From assembly GCA_037577475.1 (NCBI GenBank), contig CM075188.1, positions 4,498,501 through 4,562,500 on the forward strand: 64,000 nt of DNA. The letters are read 5' to 3'. Within the stretch, counting starts at the first letter, position 1, and every line of letters starts with the position of its first letter. The position numbers were made by a program, and so were the translations under genes. The notes below the pieces were generated by a model that saw nothing but the letters and a program-made list of their open reading frames with translations, was not told where the DNA came from and made no database searches. Source of the stretch: Chaunax sp. Z400. Lineage: Eukaryota > Chordata > Actinopteri > Lophiiformes > Chaunacidae. Below are positions 13,101 through 24,334 of this stretch, in pieces.

Positions 13101-16100
13101 CTCTGCCAGGGTGGCGATCAGAGGCTCCTGAAGCAGAACAGGTTCATCTGGTTGTTTCCAGGCGCGGTCAGATGACCCCAGAGGGCTGTAGGCCGTCATC
13201 ACTACGTTCCGTTTCCGACAGTGGTCTAGCAGCTCTACCTGGGCCAGGTAGGGGTGGCCCTCTACCTGCCAGACCAAAACACAGAGATACCACGATGATC
13301 TGTAGCTGTCATAAAACCAAACCTGAGACATGTCACAGTGGCATTCACACCAAACCAGTTTGGAGATATTCAGATAAACCTTAGCTTCATCATCACCAGC
13401 AGCCCGTACCTGTAGAACAGTGGGTTTGATCCTGGCCACAGACATGATGTCATCTATCTGCCAACTGTTGAAGTTGGACAGGCCGATGGATCTGACCAGG
13501 CCCTTCTCCACCAGCTTCTCCATGGCCCCCCAGGTCAGCTTGTAATCGGTGTAGTCATACAGCATAGTGCCATCCTCCGTTTTGGGGAAAAGTTCGTCTC
13601 CTCGTCTAGGAGAGAAGGTTAAGAGAAAGATTCAAACCAACCACAGACTGATGCAGACTCACTGCGATCTGACACCACAGAAATGGAGGAGGATAGATGG
13701 ATTATTTCCTTTAAGGTTAAAAATATGATATTTTGAGCTAATAACTCTTTGTCATGTTCAGATCAGCCTTCTCGAAAGTTGTGCTGACAACCAGTGATTT
13801 CACCATCTAAAACAACACCTTTGCCTTCTATTTTTAGCCAATTTTATCATATGTTTTGAAAATATTGTCATATAAACCACCAATGGTCATTTCAAGAGTC
13901 GATGTCCAAGAAAAATATATTTCAATCAGTTTAAACAAAAACATCCGCCATATTCCAAACAACAACAAACTTCACTTCAGCTGTAGCTGATGGTGCAGAG
14001 ATTATAATAACCACACAAATGCATCGCAATTGTACTTTACTCATAGCAGTATGTGGTCTGCATGGTGTGCAGAATCCTGGACCTCTCTTTGTGTGAGCTG
14101 GTTATCATCTTTCTTTGTTAACCCAGACTTTCTGCTGCCTACGTATTACTAAAGTTAACTATAATGGAGAGCTATGAAGAATATTTCAACACTGTCAAAT
14201 CAATGCTGTTGCTGCAAATAAGGCAAGACCGGAATGCTGGAAGAAATATGCTGATTGTGTAGGTTTGTGAACTGCACATTGCAGAGCTCTTAAGTTTTAT
14301 GCCATAATAGAAAACATGTGGAATTACCTTTATATTTTGTCCAGAACACAGTAAAATCAATTTTACTGATTGACTATTAGATGTTATAAATGTTTAGCTG
14401 CAGTATAATTAGTGTAAAGCAGACATTGGCTGCAGGACCAAGAATACAAACATAATTAATGTAGTCTCTACCTGCTGTGCCTTCATCATTCTTTGAGTGT
14501 GTGGATGATTCTGTGTAACATTTAAGTGTTAATATTACCTGAAGGAAACACAATTTGTTTTTTTGCCTGTTGCTTTGCTTTAGTATATGGTTCTATTATC
14601 TTCAGTGTATGGGTCTACATGACAAGTGTGAATAACTTTAATATTATGGTGTTTGGAGTCACAATCAGTCATGTTTTAATATCTGCTGTTGGAGAAAATA
14701 TAGGTAGGATCAGACCTTGATCTAAATGTGTTACTTTTCTTTTTTGGATAGACTATGGACTGGCCCTCACTATTATATGCCCACATGATATGCACGTTTT
14801 TAAAACACCAGTCGTATACTTCAAAGAATAGATCCCACATCAGCAACCTGTCTGTTCTGTTTTATTCTGCTTAGTTTAGTCACATTCACTGTTGATTAAA
14901 AAAGTGAAACTTCATAATACAAGCCTGAATAATAGTGTTTGTTGTGTGTGTTTATTTTCTTTTACTTAAATGGACATTATATCATATTTTAGGTTACTTC
15001 TCAGTATTGGTAATGTGTCCCACATTGTCCCACACAAACATTCTCTTTGTCCCACGTTTGGTTCGTTGGGATCTGGTCACCCTATTAATGACATGTACAT
15101 TTGTTTTAGTCTGAGATGCAAATATCTACAGTAGTGGCAGTGAATGTCTTATATTTAACCTTAAAAAATACCAGATAAATGTGCTTAGTTTTGCAATTTC
15201 TACATTTATCAATTTATACCTTGTCAAAATGTTTTTTAAAACCCAAAGTATCAAAACTACAAAACTACATCACTGTGTCACCATTATCAGTAAAGAGTTA
15301 TCTCAGGATAAGATGTTCCTTCTGGCTACAGGTCACTTCACCCATCATCTTGAGAAAACTGCAGGTGGGTTTTCTCTGGGATATTATCATTATTAGGTCT
15401 TCATGTGTTTTATGTCGGTCTGTGTGTGGAGCTCACTGGAAGCCATAGGGCCAGTGGATGAGGTAGAGGTCCAGGTAATCCAGCTTCAGGTCCTTTAGGG
15501 TCTTCACGAGTGCTGGCTCCACGTCCTCTGGGTGATGTCGGGTGTTCCACAGCTTGGATGTGATGAACACGTCCTTTCTTCTCAGGGCCTGGTGCACAAA
15601 CATGTCAGATATAAAATCAACCTGCTCCCATTTTTTCAAGAGTTAAGACTTTGTTTAATCACATAAAAGGTTTATTCCCCTAAAACTTTGTTCACAAGTT
15701 TGTTTAAATTTGTGTAAGTGACCATTTGCCCTTGATGGAGATAATCCATGATAATCTGACATGTGTAGCATATCAAGATGCTGATTGAACAATATGATTA
15801 TTGCACAGGTGTGTGTTGGGGTGGTCAAAATAAAAGGCAGCTCTAAAATGTGCAGTTTTTAATCACACAACACAATGCCACAGATATTAAGAGAGGGGAG
15901 GGAGATCAGGGAGAGATAAGAGAGATTTTCTCTGCTTCACTTTTCAATGCAAAGTGATGCCCTTGATCCATTTGACAGGTGTGACTCATCAAGGAGCTGA
16001 TCAAACAGCATCATTAATGCACAGGATATGATGATGAACTACAGTCAGGTTAAGACACCCAGTAAGGACGACCTCGAGCATGCAGGTGATCTTCAGACGT

Positions 16101-18624
16101 TTCTGACAGTTTGTGCTGAGATTCTTTGGTTATGCAAACCAACTGTAGCCTCAAAAGGGTTGTGTTTATATTTTGTTGAGTGCTTTGGTGGAATTTTAAG
16201 TGTCTTTAAACGTCAGGAGAATAGGAGAGTCCAAGCTGGACGGTGACATCTCTCATCACTGAACACAAGTTTCTGTCCACCTCAAAGGAGATGTTGTTAT
16301 TTTTTGTTAAGCATTCTATGGATTTAGACTCTTATACAATGTTTAGCTGTTTCACCTTGTCGGGGCCGAGTGTTTCCTGTAGGGCCTCTCCAATCTCAGT
16401 CTCATTGCCATAAATGGCTGCACAGTCAATGTGGCGATACCCAGCCTCCAAGGCCCAAACAACTGCCTGTTTCACCTGTCACAGCGGGAAAATAGGACAA
16501 TTGTTTAACACTGACTTGTAAGGTAGCACCAACATGCCATTTGTTTTTATCATGCCTCCATCAAGCAAGGTACGAGTACACACTGTGTGTGACACCTTCA
16601 TCGCTTAACCTGAAGAAAGGAGAAATACAAACACTTAATAAGGGTTAAACATTGATTGTGATTAAATGCTAGCTGTGAGTGTAGAGTCGTGCAAATGGTA
16701 GTTGGTGTCTGCAGAACAATATAGTATGGACAACAAAATGCAAATGTTACGTAATATTTTTGATGGAGTCAAATTGCTAATGTAGAGTTGCATAAAGACT
16801 ATTTACAATTTTAACTGGTTGCATTCATAACACATTCATAACACATTCATAACACTCCTTACATTATCTAGCAGGGGTGCAAGCTATTAATAGGCTAATA
16901 TTAATACATTTATAGTATTTGTAGTCTGGTGGTGAAGTAACTAACTGACAAATTAACTAGCTTTTAACTCATCTTTATTTTAATCAGATTTATTAATTAA
17001 TACAGTGGACAAAATTTTCATTTTTATTTGAATAGGAGAGGAAATCTGACCTTTTGGCTAACCTTGTCCATGTCTGTGTAGTTTTATTTTGACTGGCCTT
17101 TTATTATTACTTTTCATGATATTGGCAATATTAAAGAAGGCTATTGAAGAGGATGAAAAAGTGATCCAGAATCTGCATCTGAGCGGAGATAATGCAGATT
17201 CAGAGTTATTCTAATTGATTTGATGGATCTCTGAAAGGTAAGAAGGTATCCAGATGTTTTTGTAGATCTGGATCCACCATTAAGGAGAATCATGTGTTAG
17301 TTAATGATTCAAAAACTACTGCGGATAAACACTTGATTCCGAATGCTAGGAGTATGTTTACAGGGTCAAGAAGTTAGGTGATTTTACTTAATGTGGCATG
17401 AGGCAGATCTGAGTAAAGCAAAGTCATCAATGTTATAATGTATGTTAGGACTCCGAAATTCAGGAGGGCATTCTTTCAAAATATTATTCAACTTTTCTGT
17501 TTTAATAACTTTTTAAAACTTTTCTCTTTTAATTTGAATCCATTTTTTAACCTCTATGACTGTATTATTAATAATTGGTAATACACCCCCGATAAACAAT
17601 TGTTTCAGGATTCTGTTTTTGACAGCCTGGAAACTATTTTGCACCTGTTCAGGTGTTAGAGACGATGATGTTGTCGAGGTCCAACGCTTTCTAGTTCACT
17701 ATGGGTTCATTACTATAAGCAGCATTTTTCACTTTAAACACATTCCTTTGATTCATTGCTAAAATACAGTATCAACCAAAAGTGTGGACACAGCTTCCCA
17801 TTCAAATGATAGGGAAGGTGTGGCCACACTTCTGACTGGTCCTGTACAAATATTGACTAGCAGGGCTGGGCTGGGCTGGTGTGAACAAAAATATTCAAAC
17901 CAGTTTGATATGATGTCCACTGGACCAGTACACTGAATTTTTACCACCTCTGTGGCACATTGAGCTAATGGGCTATCCCGGGGCTGCTGCTAACTAGCCA
18001 CATGCTGCTATTCTTCTCCTCCAACACCTGATAACTACCACTTCAGTCAGGTTAGATGGGTTAAATGTGGGCCACGACACAGATGTTCTCACTGCTGCGA
18101 AAACAAACCCTGACTGAGCAAACTGGCATGAAAAGCGCCCAAGTTCACCTACAAAGCATGTGGGAATTTCATTGAATTCTGTTAGTGGTTTTTGAGGAGG
18201 TGCCGATAGACTGTTCCCCGTTACATAGGGACATACCGATGGACAAGGGTAAGGGACATAAACAACAAACTGGTTTAAGCTGGAACACCGGAACAGAAAA
18301 GGTGGAAACTTACCCAACACTATTGTTAGTGCAGCTTTAATGTCTGAAGGTTCAGACAGTTCAGTATTTGGACAAAGGAGACAAAAGGACGAGATGAAGT
18401 GAAACAGAATGGACAGAAACAAAAGGCAAGAATATAATATTGCTTGTTTTAAGGCACTAATCTGTAGAGATTTTATAAAGAAGTTTTTTTTTTTAAATCT
18501 TTCTTTCCCCCTGCAAAATAAAGGAGATCAGTGAAAACTCCACCTTTCCTGGCTCGCTCTTCCATGTTCCCAGTCCAAGGAGGGGCATCTCCTGCCCTGT
18601 GTGGAGAACTGCAAAGTCACTCAT
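10161..18624 (-). CDS. akr1a1: Aldo-keto reductase family 1 member A1 (NADPH-dependent aldehyde reductase)
   Basis: Eight coding exons in order: 18544-18624, 16356-16475, 15437-15588, 13410-13605, 13066-13265, 12381-12453, 11376-11462 and 10161-10226. All introns are GT-AG, phases agree throughout, and the model gives 324 residues, the usual family length. The start MSDFAVLHTGQEMPLLGLG is the family N-terminus. The AKR catalytic tetrad is visible as Asp44, Tyr49 (RHIDCAAIYGNE), Lys79 (FITSKLWNT) and His112 (LYLIHWPYGF). The cofactor-binding IPKSVTESRIKENIQ stretch and the C-terminal YPFNDPY are present. The enzyme is a cytosolic (alpha/beta)8-barrel reductase that uses NADPH to reduce aldehydes; mammalian AKR1A1 also acts in ascorbate synthesis and S-nitroso-CoA reduction. 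No frameshift or lost key residue was seen. Teleosts can carry a and b copies and I cannot say which this is. Confidence 0.93.
15710..16260 (+). mobile_element. Tc1/mariner-like transposon remnant, rearranged
   Basis: Sequence from about 15740 (TGTAGCATATCAAGATGCTG, then ATTATTGCACAGGTGTG and AATAAAAGGCAGCTCTAAAATG) matches the 5' end I know from fish Tc1-like elements. A second, diverged copy of the same terminal motif starts near 15965 (TTTGACAGGTGTGACTCATC). At 16040-16140 the reverse complement resembles transposase coding sequence around Gln-Arg-Ile-Ser-Ala-Gln-Thr-Val. The element is therefore duplicated at its end, internally inverted and dead. It lies in an akr1a1 intron. Confidence 0.65.
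16476..18543 (-). other. First intron within the akr1a1 coding region
   Basis: A 2.07-kb intron. It contains the degenerate hairpin element at 17766-17848. The long minus-strand frame at 17994-18422 shows no homology I recognise. Nothing else is supported. Confidence 0.5.
17766..17848. repeat. Degenerate copy of a palindromic MITE
   Basis: The segment reads as a diverged version of the perfect hairpin at 26920-27005: GTGTGGACACAGCTTCCCA on one arm and a partial reverse complement ending ACTTCTGACTGGTCCTGTAC on the other. The arms mismatch at several places, consistent with an older insertion of the same family. Confidence 0.7.
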
Positions 18625-18739
18625 GCCTCTCAGAAGAACCTTAAGAAGACAAGGAAAGCGTGTTTTAGTCAGTAAGTAGAGCTGCTTGGCTAACACAGTT
18701 GAAAAATGCAGCCCTCTTTGAGCGGATCGAGCTCTCAGT

Positions 18740-19740
18740 CTCCAGGACTCTTCGTCTTGGTTATTGAGGCCTTGGCTGAAACAATTAGGCCGGATCCTGA
18801 TATCAGGGGGTTTCCGAATAGATCAGACAAATCATAAAATCAAACTCCTGGCAGATGATGACATTTTGTACTTAACAGACCCTGGAAACAATATACAGTG
18901 TTTTAAACCCTTATGGTGTTTAAGGTCTATGGTGAACTAGGAGGAAATGTGAAACAACCAAAATTGATGTGAAATTAAAGTCAGGGGGCTTTCGATTACA
19001 GTTGGACTGCACCCCCTGAAAGAAAAGGTTTATTTACAAATGGAAGTCCAGAACTACAGCATATCCAACAGGACAATCTAATTTTAAAGCATCTGATCAA
19101 AATATGGTGTGAGACTCAGAGAAGTCTTGGATTGAAAATGGGACTGTCACCAAAAACACCTTTGAAACAAAACAATTGCATTCCCATGACTGTAAACCAC
19201 AAGATTCTCGAGACTTTGTATCATGAAGGGATCCAGAACTATGAGGACTGTTATGAAAAGGGACGATTCATTCATCACCATTCATTGAACAACTGAAGAA
19301 GAAAAATGACTTGTCCAGCAAGAATTTCAGCGATTTCTCCGCTGCGATCTTTTCTAAAAACAACTTGAGCCCTGGAATAACTTTACCTGTACTTTGTAAT
19401 ATGGAGAAATAATTTCATGAAGGAAATGTATGCAGGTTTAATTCTAGTATGCAGTGCTTATTGCTGAATGAAGGCCCAAAGCCAGGTCTGTACACATCAA
19501 GATGGGAATGAGATCTGAATATAACAATCGATGAACAGCTTTGTTCTGATTTGTCAGCTGCCATTAAAGCCCCATACAGACTGGTTCACTATAATTTACT
19601 GCATCCAGTGTAGCTCACCCCACAGAGACGACAGAAATCCACTCTCAGAACTCAGGAAATGTGTTTCAGACATGAAATCACATGAGTCCATTCGATCCTG
19701 GGTTTGGCTTACAGGGAAATCTAAAAAGCATTTGTAGATT
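18740..19740 (+). mobile_element. Degraded L1/Tx1-like LINE, ORF2 reverse-transcriptase remnant
   Basis: Translating 18790-18910 gives HKIKLLADDDILYLTDP, matching the RT catalytic block (F/LADDxLLYL) of L1-clade LINEs. Further on, LSPKTPLKQNNCIPM and GIQNYEDCYEKGRFI (about 19140-19270) resemble the C-terminal region of L1-type ORF2. The frame is broken by stops and shifts, so it is a dead fragment. It lies on the plus strand just upstream of the akr1a1 start exon. Confidence 0.75.
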
Positions 19741-19929
19741 TTCAACTAATTCCCAAATAATTGATTTATGTGTGGCCAGGAAATGCATAATAGTGACATG
19801 GAAATCTGACATGTCACTGATGCCACAATAGGGATGTGATCATTTCTGCTTACCAACAAGGCCTCTTTAAAGGATGTAACATTATGTAATTGCAGCATCA
19901 CACTGTGCCAGTCAATGGATTTTTCATAA

Positions 19930-20130
19930 TTATAACCTCTGCAAAGGAGGTGATGTTCTCATCTGGGTCTGTTGATTGTTTTTTTTATTTTTTTTAAGCA
20001 GGATTACATAAAAACTACTGGACAGATTTCCACTAAACTTGTTGGGGGGAAAAGAGTCAAGAAGGAAACCATTACATTTTGGTGGGATTTGGATGAAGAG
20101 ACAGAGCCTGGGATTTGTTTTTCATTTTCT
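19930..20130 (+). repeat. Dispersed teleost repeat, copy A
   Basis: Contains GCAGGATTACATAAAAACTA, then a GACAGATTTCCACTAAACTTG segment and TTTTGGTGGGATTTGGATG. The same ordered motifs occur near 27065, 43725 and 48010, so this is an interspersed family. I cannot assign its class. Confidence 0.6.
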
Positions 20131-20156
20131 TCAACATTTTCCCACACTGTGAGACT

Positions 20157-20175
20157 GTGAGACAGATAGACAGAC

Positions 20176-20206
<31 letters not shown>

Positions 20207-20208
20207 GT
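20157..20208. repeat. (GACA)n microsatellite
   Basis: GACAGATA followed by nine or so uninterrupted ACAG tetramers. Directly follows repeat copy A. Confidence 0.9.
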
Positions 20209-22489
20209 ATATACACAGATATAATAAGTAGTTCAAGAAGACATGGAGACCAAACCATCTGAAGAACAGTCAAGCTAACTTTCTAATAAAGCAAATTCCA
20301 AATACATTTCCTTTATAAGATATAATGATAAAATACCAGCCACACATCAACATTTCTTTCTTCGGATCAATCAGTGTTAATAGACAATCAGAGCTTTTGT
20401 CAGGAGATAGCTGTGTGACAGGCTGACATAAGCCAACATGCATTCTAAATATGATAAAAAATGTTAAAGTGTGGAGAGGTTTCCACAGAATCACTTACAT
20501 TAAGTCAGACCCCAATATATTCTGGTTGACTGTTGTGTGGAAGGAATCCTCTTTTTGCAGAACAAAGAGCCAAAGCATGAACAGAAGCTCTGTCAGCTGA
20601 CTGCCAAAGGAAAAGGAAGAGGTGCTCACTTCCATTTCCCCCAGAAGTCACCAGACTGAGCTGTTCATAAGGCACAAAACGCTGTGACTTAAAACACTCT
20701 GAGGCTCTCTAAGCTGGTGATGGATCGCTTTCTGTATTTATTCCTACAAGGAGAAAACAAGACTTCCTATACTCTGAAGTTGGGTGGTTGACAAATAGGC
20801 AGTAGAAAATGCTTTTTTTGGAAAATTTTCTTTTTTTTTTAAAAAGAAAAATAGTGTGAAATCTGATATTTGAGAAAAATATAAGGCATCACTAACTTTG
20901 TCAATTCTTTCAGTGTTTTTTGTTTAACATTTTCACTGAACTGCATCATAAATGTGTGCTATGGTGTGACAAAAGAAAAAATACACTATATACAAAGTTG
21001 CATGAAAGAGATCTCTTCACTGTTACACACTTAGGCTCATACAGTGTTATTTATTTAACATGAAATTGTTGGAATTGTTCAATAAATGCAAGTCAAACTT
21101 TGCTGTCATCCTATCAAAACTCATGAAAATGAAACCAATCTAAGATGAGTGATGATTTTATCTCCCCTTATGCAATAAGCAATAAGGGGAGATAAACTAT
21201 CTGCAAAAACAGCCGAAAATATTTAATTGTTGAAATTATTGCATTTAAAAACACTGAAAATGGCCAAAAAACAATAAAAAGGAGTTCAACAAACCTCATT
21301 TAATTATTCAAATTCTTAAAAAATCTTTTAGAAGATATCTTAAACAGACCTTGTCCTCTTTTGTGACATCTTGGTCCACTCGTGTGACACAGTACAGGCG
21401 TCACACCACAGGATGTTTCATCCTTTTGTGTCATGCTATTCAAAACATGCAGTAGAGGTGAATTGGTGACTCTAAACTGACTGTAGGCATGAATCCTACT
21501 TGTCTTTCTATGTGGTCCTGTGATGAACTGGAGACTTGTCCAGGGTGAACCCCTCCTCCCGTCCAAAGTCAGCTGGGATAGGTGAGCCTCCACAGGACAA
21601 GTGGTTACAGAGAATGAATGAATGAATGTTATACTACCTTGATGAGTTCTGGAGAAGTTGACACATTCAGTATTTCAAAAGAAATAATGGCAAAATTTAG
21701 AGGGAAGTCTAAAAATGAAGTAAAACTCTGTGTTTTATCCACAATTTTTTTGTTATTTCTGTTTTTGTCTTCTGTTAAAATTCAAACTACTATGGCACGT
21801 ACCTCTGTCTGGGCTGAATAGTTGAACAGTAGTCGAATAATAACAATAATATATTTTTATATATATATACTACATACTGTTACACTGTTTTTCTACAGAT
21901 TCCAGGTACTTACATACTTAAGTAAGGGTTTGAATGCAGGACTTCCACTTGTAGTGGTATTAGTACTTTTACTAAAACAAAGGATTTGAATACTTCTTCC
22001 ACCACTGTTACTTAGTACGACCAAGCCCATAATTCTGAACACACCTTTATCATTCAATCATCTCTAGATTTAATCTCAAAGTCGAATTGTTCATGTCACA
22101 ATTATGTTTTAATGGCCAAGCAATCAGAAGTTACACATAAATTGAAAACTGCTTTACTTTAGTCTGTTTCAAAGATGTCAAGAGAAGAAGCAGAAAGATC
22201 TTTTCTCATTCTGGGCAGCGAAGGGTCAACCCCCTGACAAAACACACTACATTTGGGGTCACTGCCCCTAAAACTCGTAATCCTTCTCTGAATCTTTGGT
22301 GAAACAGCCCTGCTAATGTAACAAACGTCTGCAGCTATGTGACGTGTAGCGGTGGCATCGGATTAATTAGTGGATATGTCAATCAGTAGATTCGCTTATT
22401 GATCATTACAGCCGCCCATCAATAAAACAAATCACAGCCCGAGCTTTAGCTAGCCAACTTTAGCTTCTCTCTGAAATAAATCGCATTAC
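20209..22489. other. Upstream or intronic DNA of akr1a1, no gene seen
   Basis: AT-rich sequence with a 15-bp-arm hairpin (21157-21196) and an AT microsatellite near 21841-21870. The minus-strand frame at 21300-21593 has no recognisable similarity; TCCAGGGTGAACCCCTCCTC near 21540 resembles a common fish SINE/DNA-repeat fragment. No supported exon. Confidence 0.45.
21157..21196. repeat. Perfect short inverted repeat
   Basis: TTTATCTCCCCTTAT at 21157-21171 is the exact reverse complement of 21182-21196, with a 10-bp loop. It is followed by A-rich sequence. Function unknown. Confidence 0.8.
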
Positions 22490-22560
22490 CTCAGCATCTT
22501 CTTCTTGTTGTTTAAGTTATAAGTTTCTACATTTTCGCCGCAGTCTCCCGTTTACAGGTG
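22490..22560 (-). other. Possible non-coding first exon of akr1a1
   Basis: On the minus strand a relatively GC-rich start leads to GATGCTGAG followed by a GTAATG donor at 22489. The akr1a1 coding start exon at 18624 has an upstream acceptor-like CTTCTTAAG about 18 nt before its ATG, so a separate 5' UTR exon is expected. Position and donor fit, but no transcript evidence is available. Confidence 0.3.
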
Positions 22561-24334
22561 TCAAAGCAGACCCACGTATGTAAGGAGCTGACATGTGAAT
22601 GGCGGCGTGATGCTGTGAAACCACATACATTATTAGCTCGTCAGCTCTCCTCACATCTGCTCACCAATTTACCGTTTCCAGATGTTTCAACCTGCGACTT
22701 CACAAACACCGCCTCCTACTGTTGTCTTCTTCGGCCGGACAAGTACACAGGAGTGTTGTCTGCCAACAACTCTTCTAAAACAACACCTCCTTTTGGTCAC
22801 ATTTCCTCTTCCGGGAGGAGGAGTCATCTGTTTCCGGTAAAAAAAATTATTTATTTATTTTCTCTCTCTTTCATTTAACATATCGTGGCCCAATTACATG
22901 GACACAAAAACACACAGAATGATATATCAAAATAAGATCAAAACAAGAGCAAAATAAATATGAGCATAAATAATATAAAATAAAGATTTAGTGAATAACA
23001 AATAAAATAGCCTCTACACTGGTTGTAATTGAGATAAAGTTAACATCTGTCAAGTATTTCTACAAAAATTATGGTTGTATTGTTTTTAAAGAAAAAATGC
23101 TGAAGATCCATCACACCCACAAACATTGTTTTGAGTAACAACACAAACACCACACTTGGGTTAAGTCACGTTTCAATGCTGCACGCTGCTTGAAAAGACA
23201 AATCTAACACAGCATGAGATCTTAATATGAAATGAAAGAAATTTACTTTAAACGCAGCCAACAAGTTTTTATTTGAGTAACAAAAAAGGAGTTATAAAAA
23301 ACACCTCAGTGAGATTTTGAATATTTTAGTAACTATTGCTAAATCAGTATGAATTTCTGCCCTGAGGACAATGTATATATAAGAACACACTCAGAGATCA
23401 TGCAAGATTCTTCAACTAGCTGTGGGGAAAATGCACATCAGACGTGTTCCTGTGGTCAGCACCACACTGCTGTTGCACATGGATGTAGTGATGACATGAT
23501 GCAGATTGCTTTGTGAAAATAGCTTTATTATTTTGAGTAAAAAAAAAAATAGCATATACAAACTAACATACAGAATATGTTGTAAACTTCCAAAACCAAC
23601 TTTGGAATAGCCTGAACTGTATGAACAACAAAGTGCAGTGTGTGCACAGTTAAGTATGGCACGGAACCAAGTCTTCAATTCCATGTTGGAAACTTTGGCA
23701 AGGACCTACCAATCTTTGTTCAACACTTTAACTTACTTCTGTGCAAAAAGGTTTTCTAAAGAAAAGCCATGTGTGATAAAATGAGTGCTTTGTCTACATT
23801 CAGTATCTTTTTGAGTGAGAACAAACAGTAACATGGTGGTAAGGCTTCACAGATGGCATAACTTATAAGACTGCATGTTTCAGCAAAGATAAGGTAATGT
23901 TTTAACTCCAGTGTATGGATGCATTAACATAACAAAAGCATCAGCTGTTGAAAGTCTTATCCATGTGTGGAAAAACAAACAAAACACAAGCAACCAAGTT
24001 GATTCAGGTTTGAATTTTTGCAGTGCTTCACCCCAATCCTCTTAAATAGTGCATCTCATTAGACAATTAACTTTTCAAATACAAAGGGGAATGCCCATTT
24101 ATATATTGTAATGAATCTATTTATGAGTTTCTTTATATAATATTCATCTATTTTTATACATTTTCTATGTATATGTTTTTCTTGAGGTCTCAAGAGTACA
24201 TAAGGTTGGTGTGATGTTGTCTTTTGTGCCCAAGAGCGAACCAACAACTCAAGTTATTCTGAGAGGCTTGAACAGAGGCAGGAGGCTTGAACAGGGGGCG
24301 ATTTTTTTTTCTTCCAGTCAGTCCCAGTTGCTTT
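22561..24334. other. Interval between akr1a1 and brdt, no further gene seen
   Basis: Contains the probable brdt 3' UTR at its right end and AT-rich DNA elsewhere. The plus-strand frame at 22558-22878 has no similarity I recognise. Confidence 0.45.
23524..23529 (-). terminator. Candidate poly(A) signal of brdt
   Basis: AATAAA on the minus strand about 810 nt beyond the brdt stop. It is the nearest canonical hexamer that I see downstream. Confidence 0.4.

Noticed and set aside
17994..18422. 142-codon minus-strand frame
   Set aside because: Lies in an akr1a1 intron, composition and sequence look random, no domain or splice context.
22558..22878. 106-codon plus-strand frame
   Set aside because: No recognisable similarity and no ATG context or splice sites; overlaps the probable akr1a1 upstream exon region.
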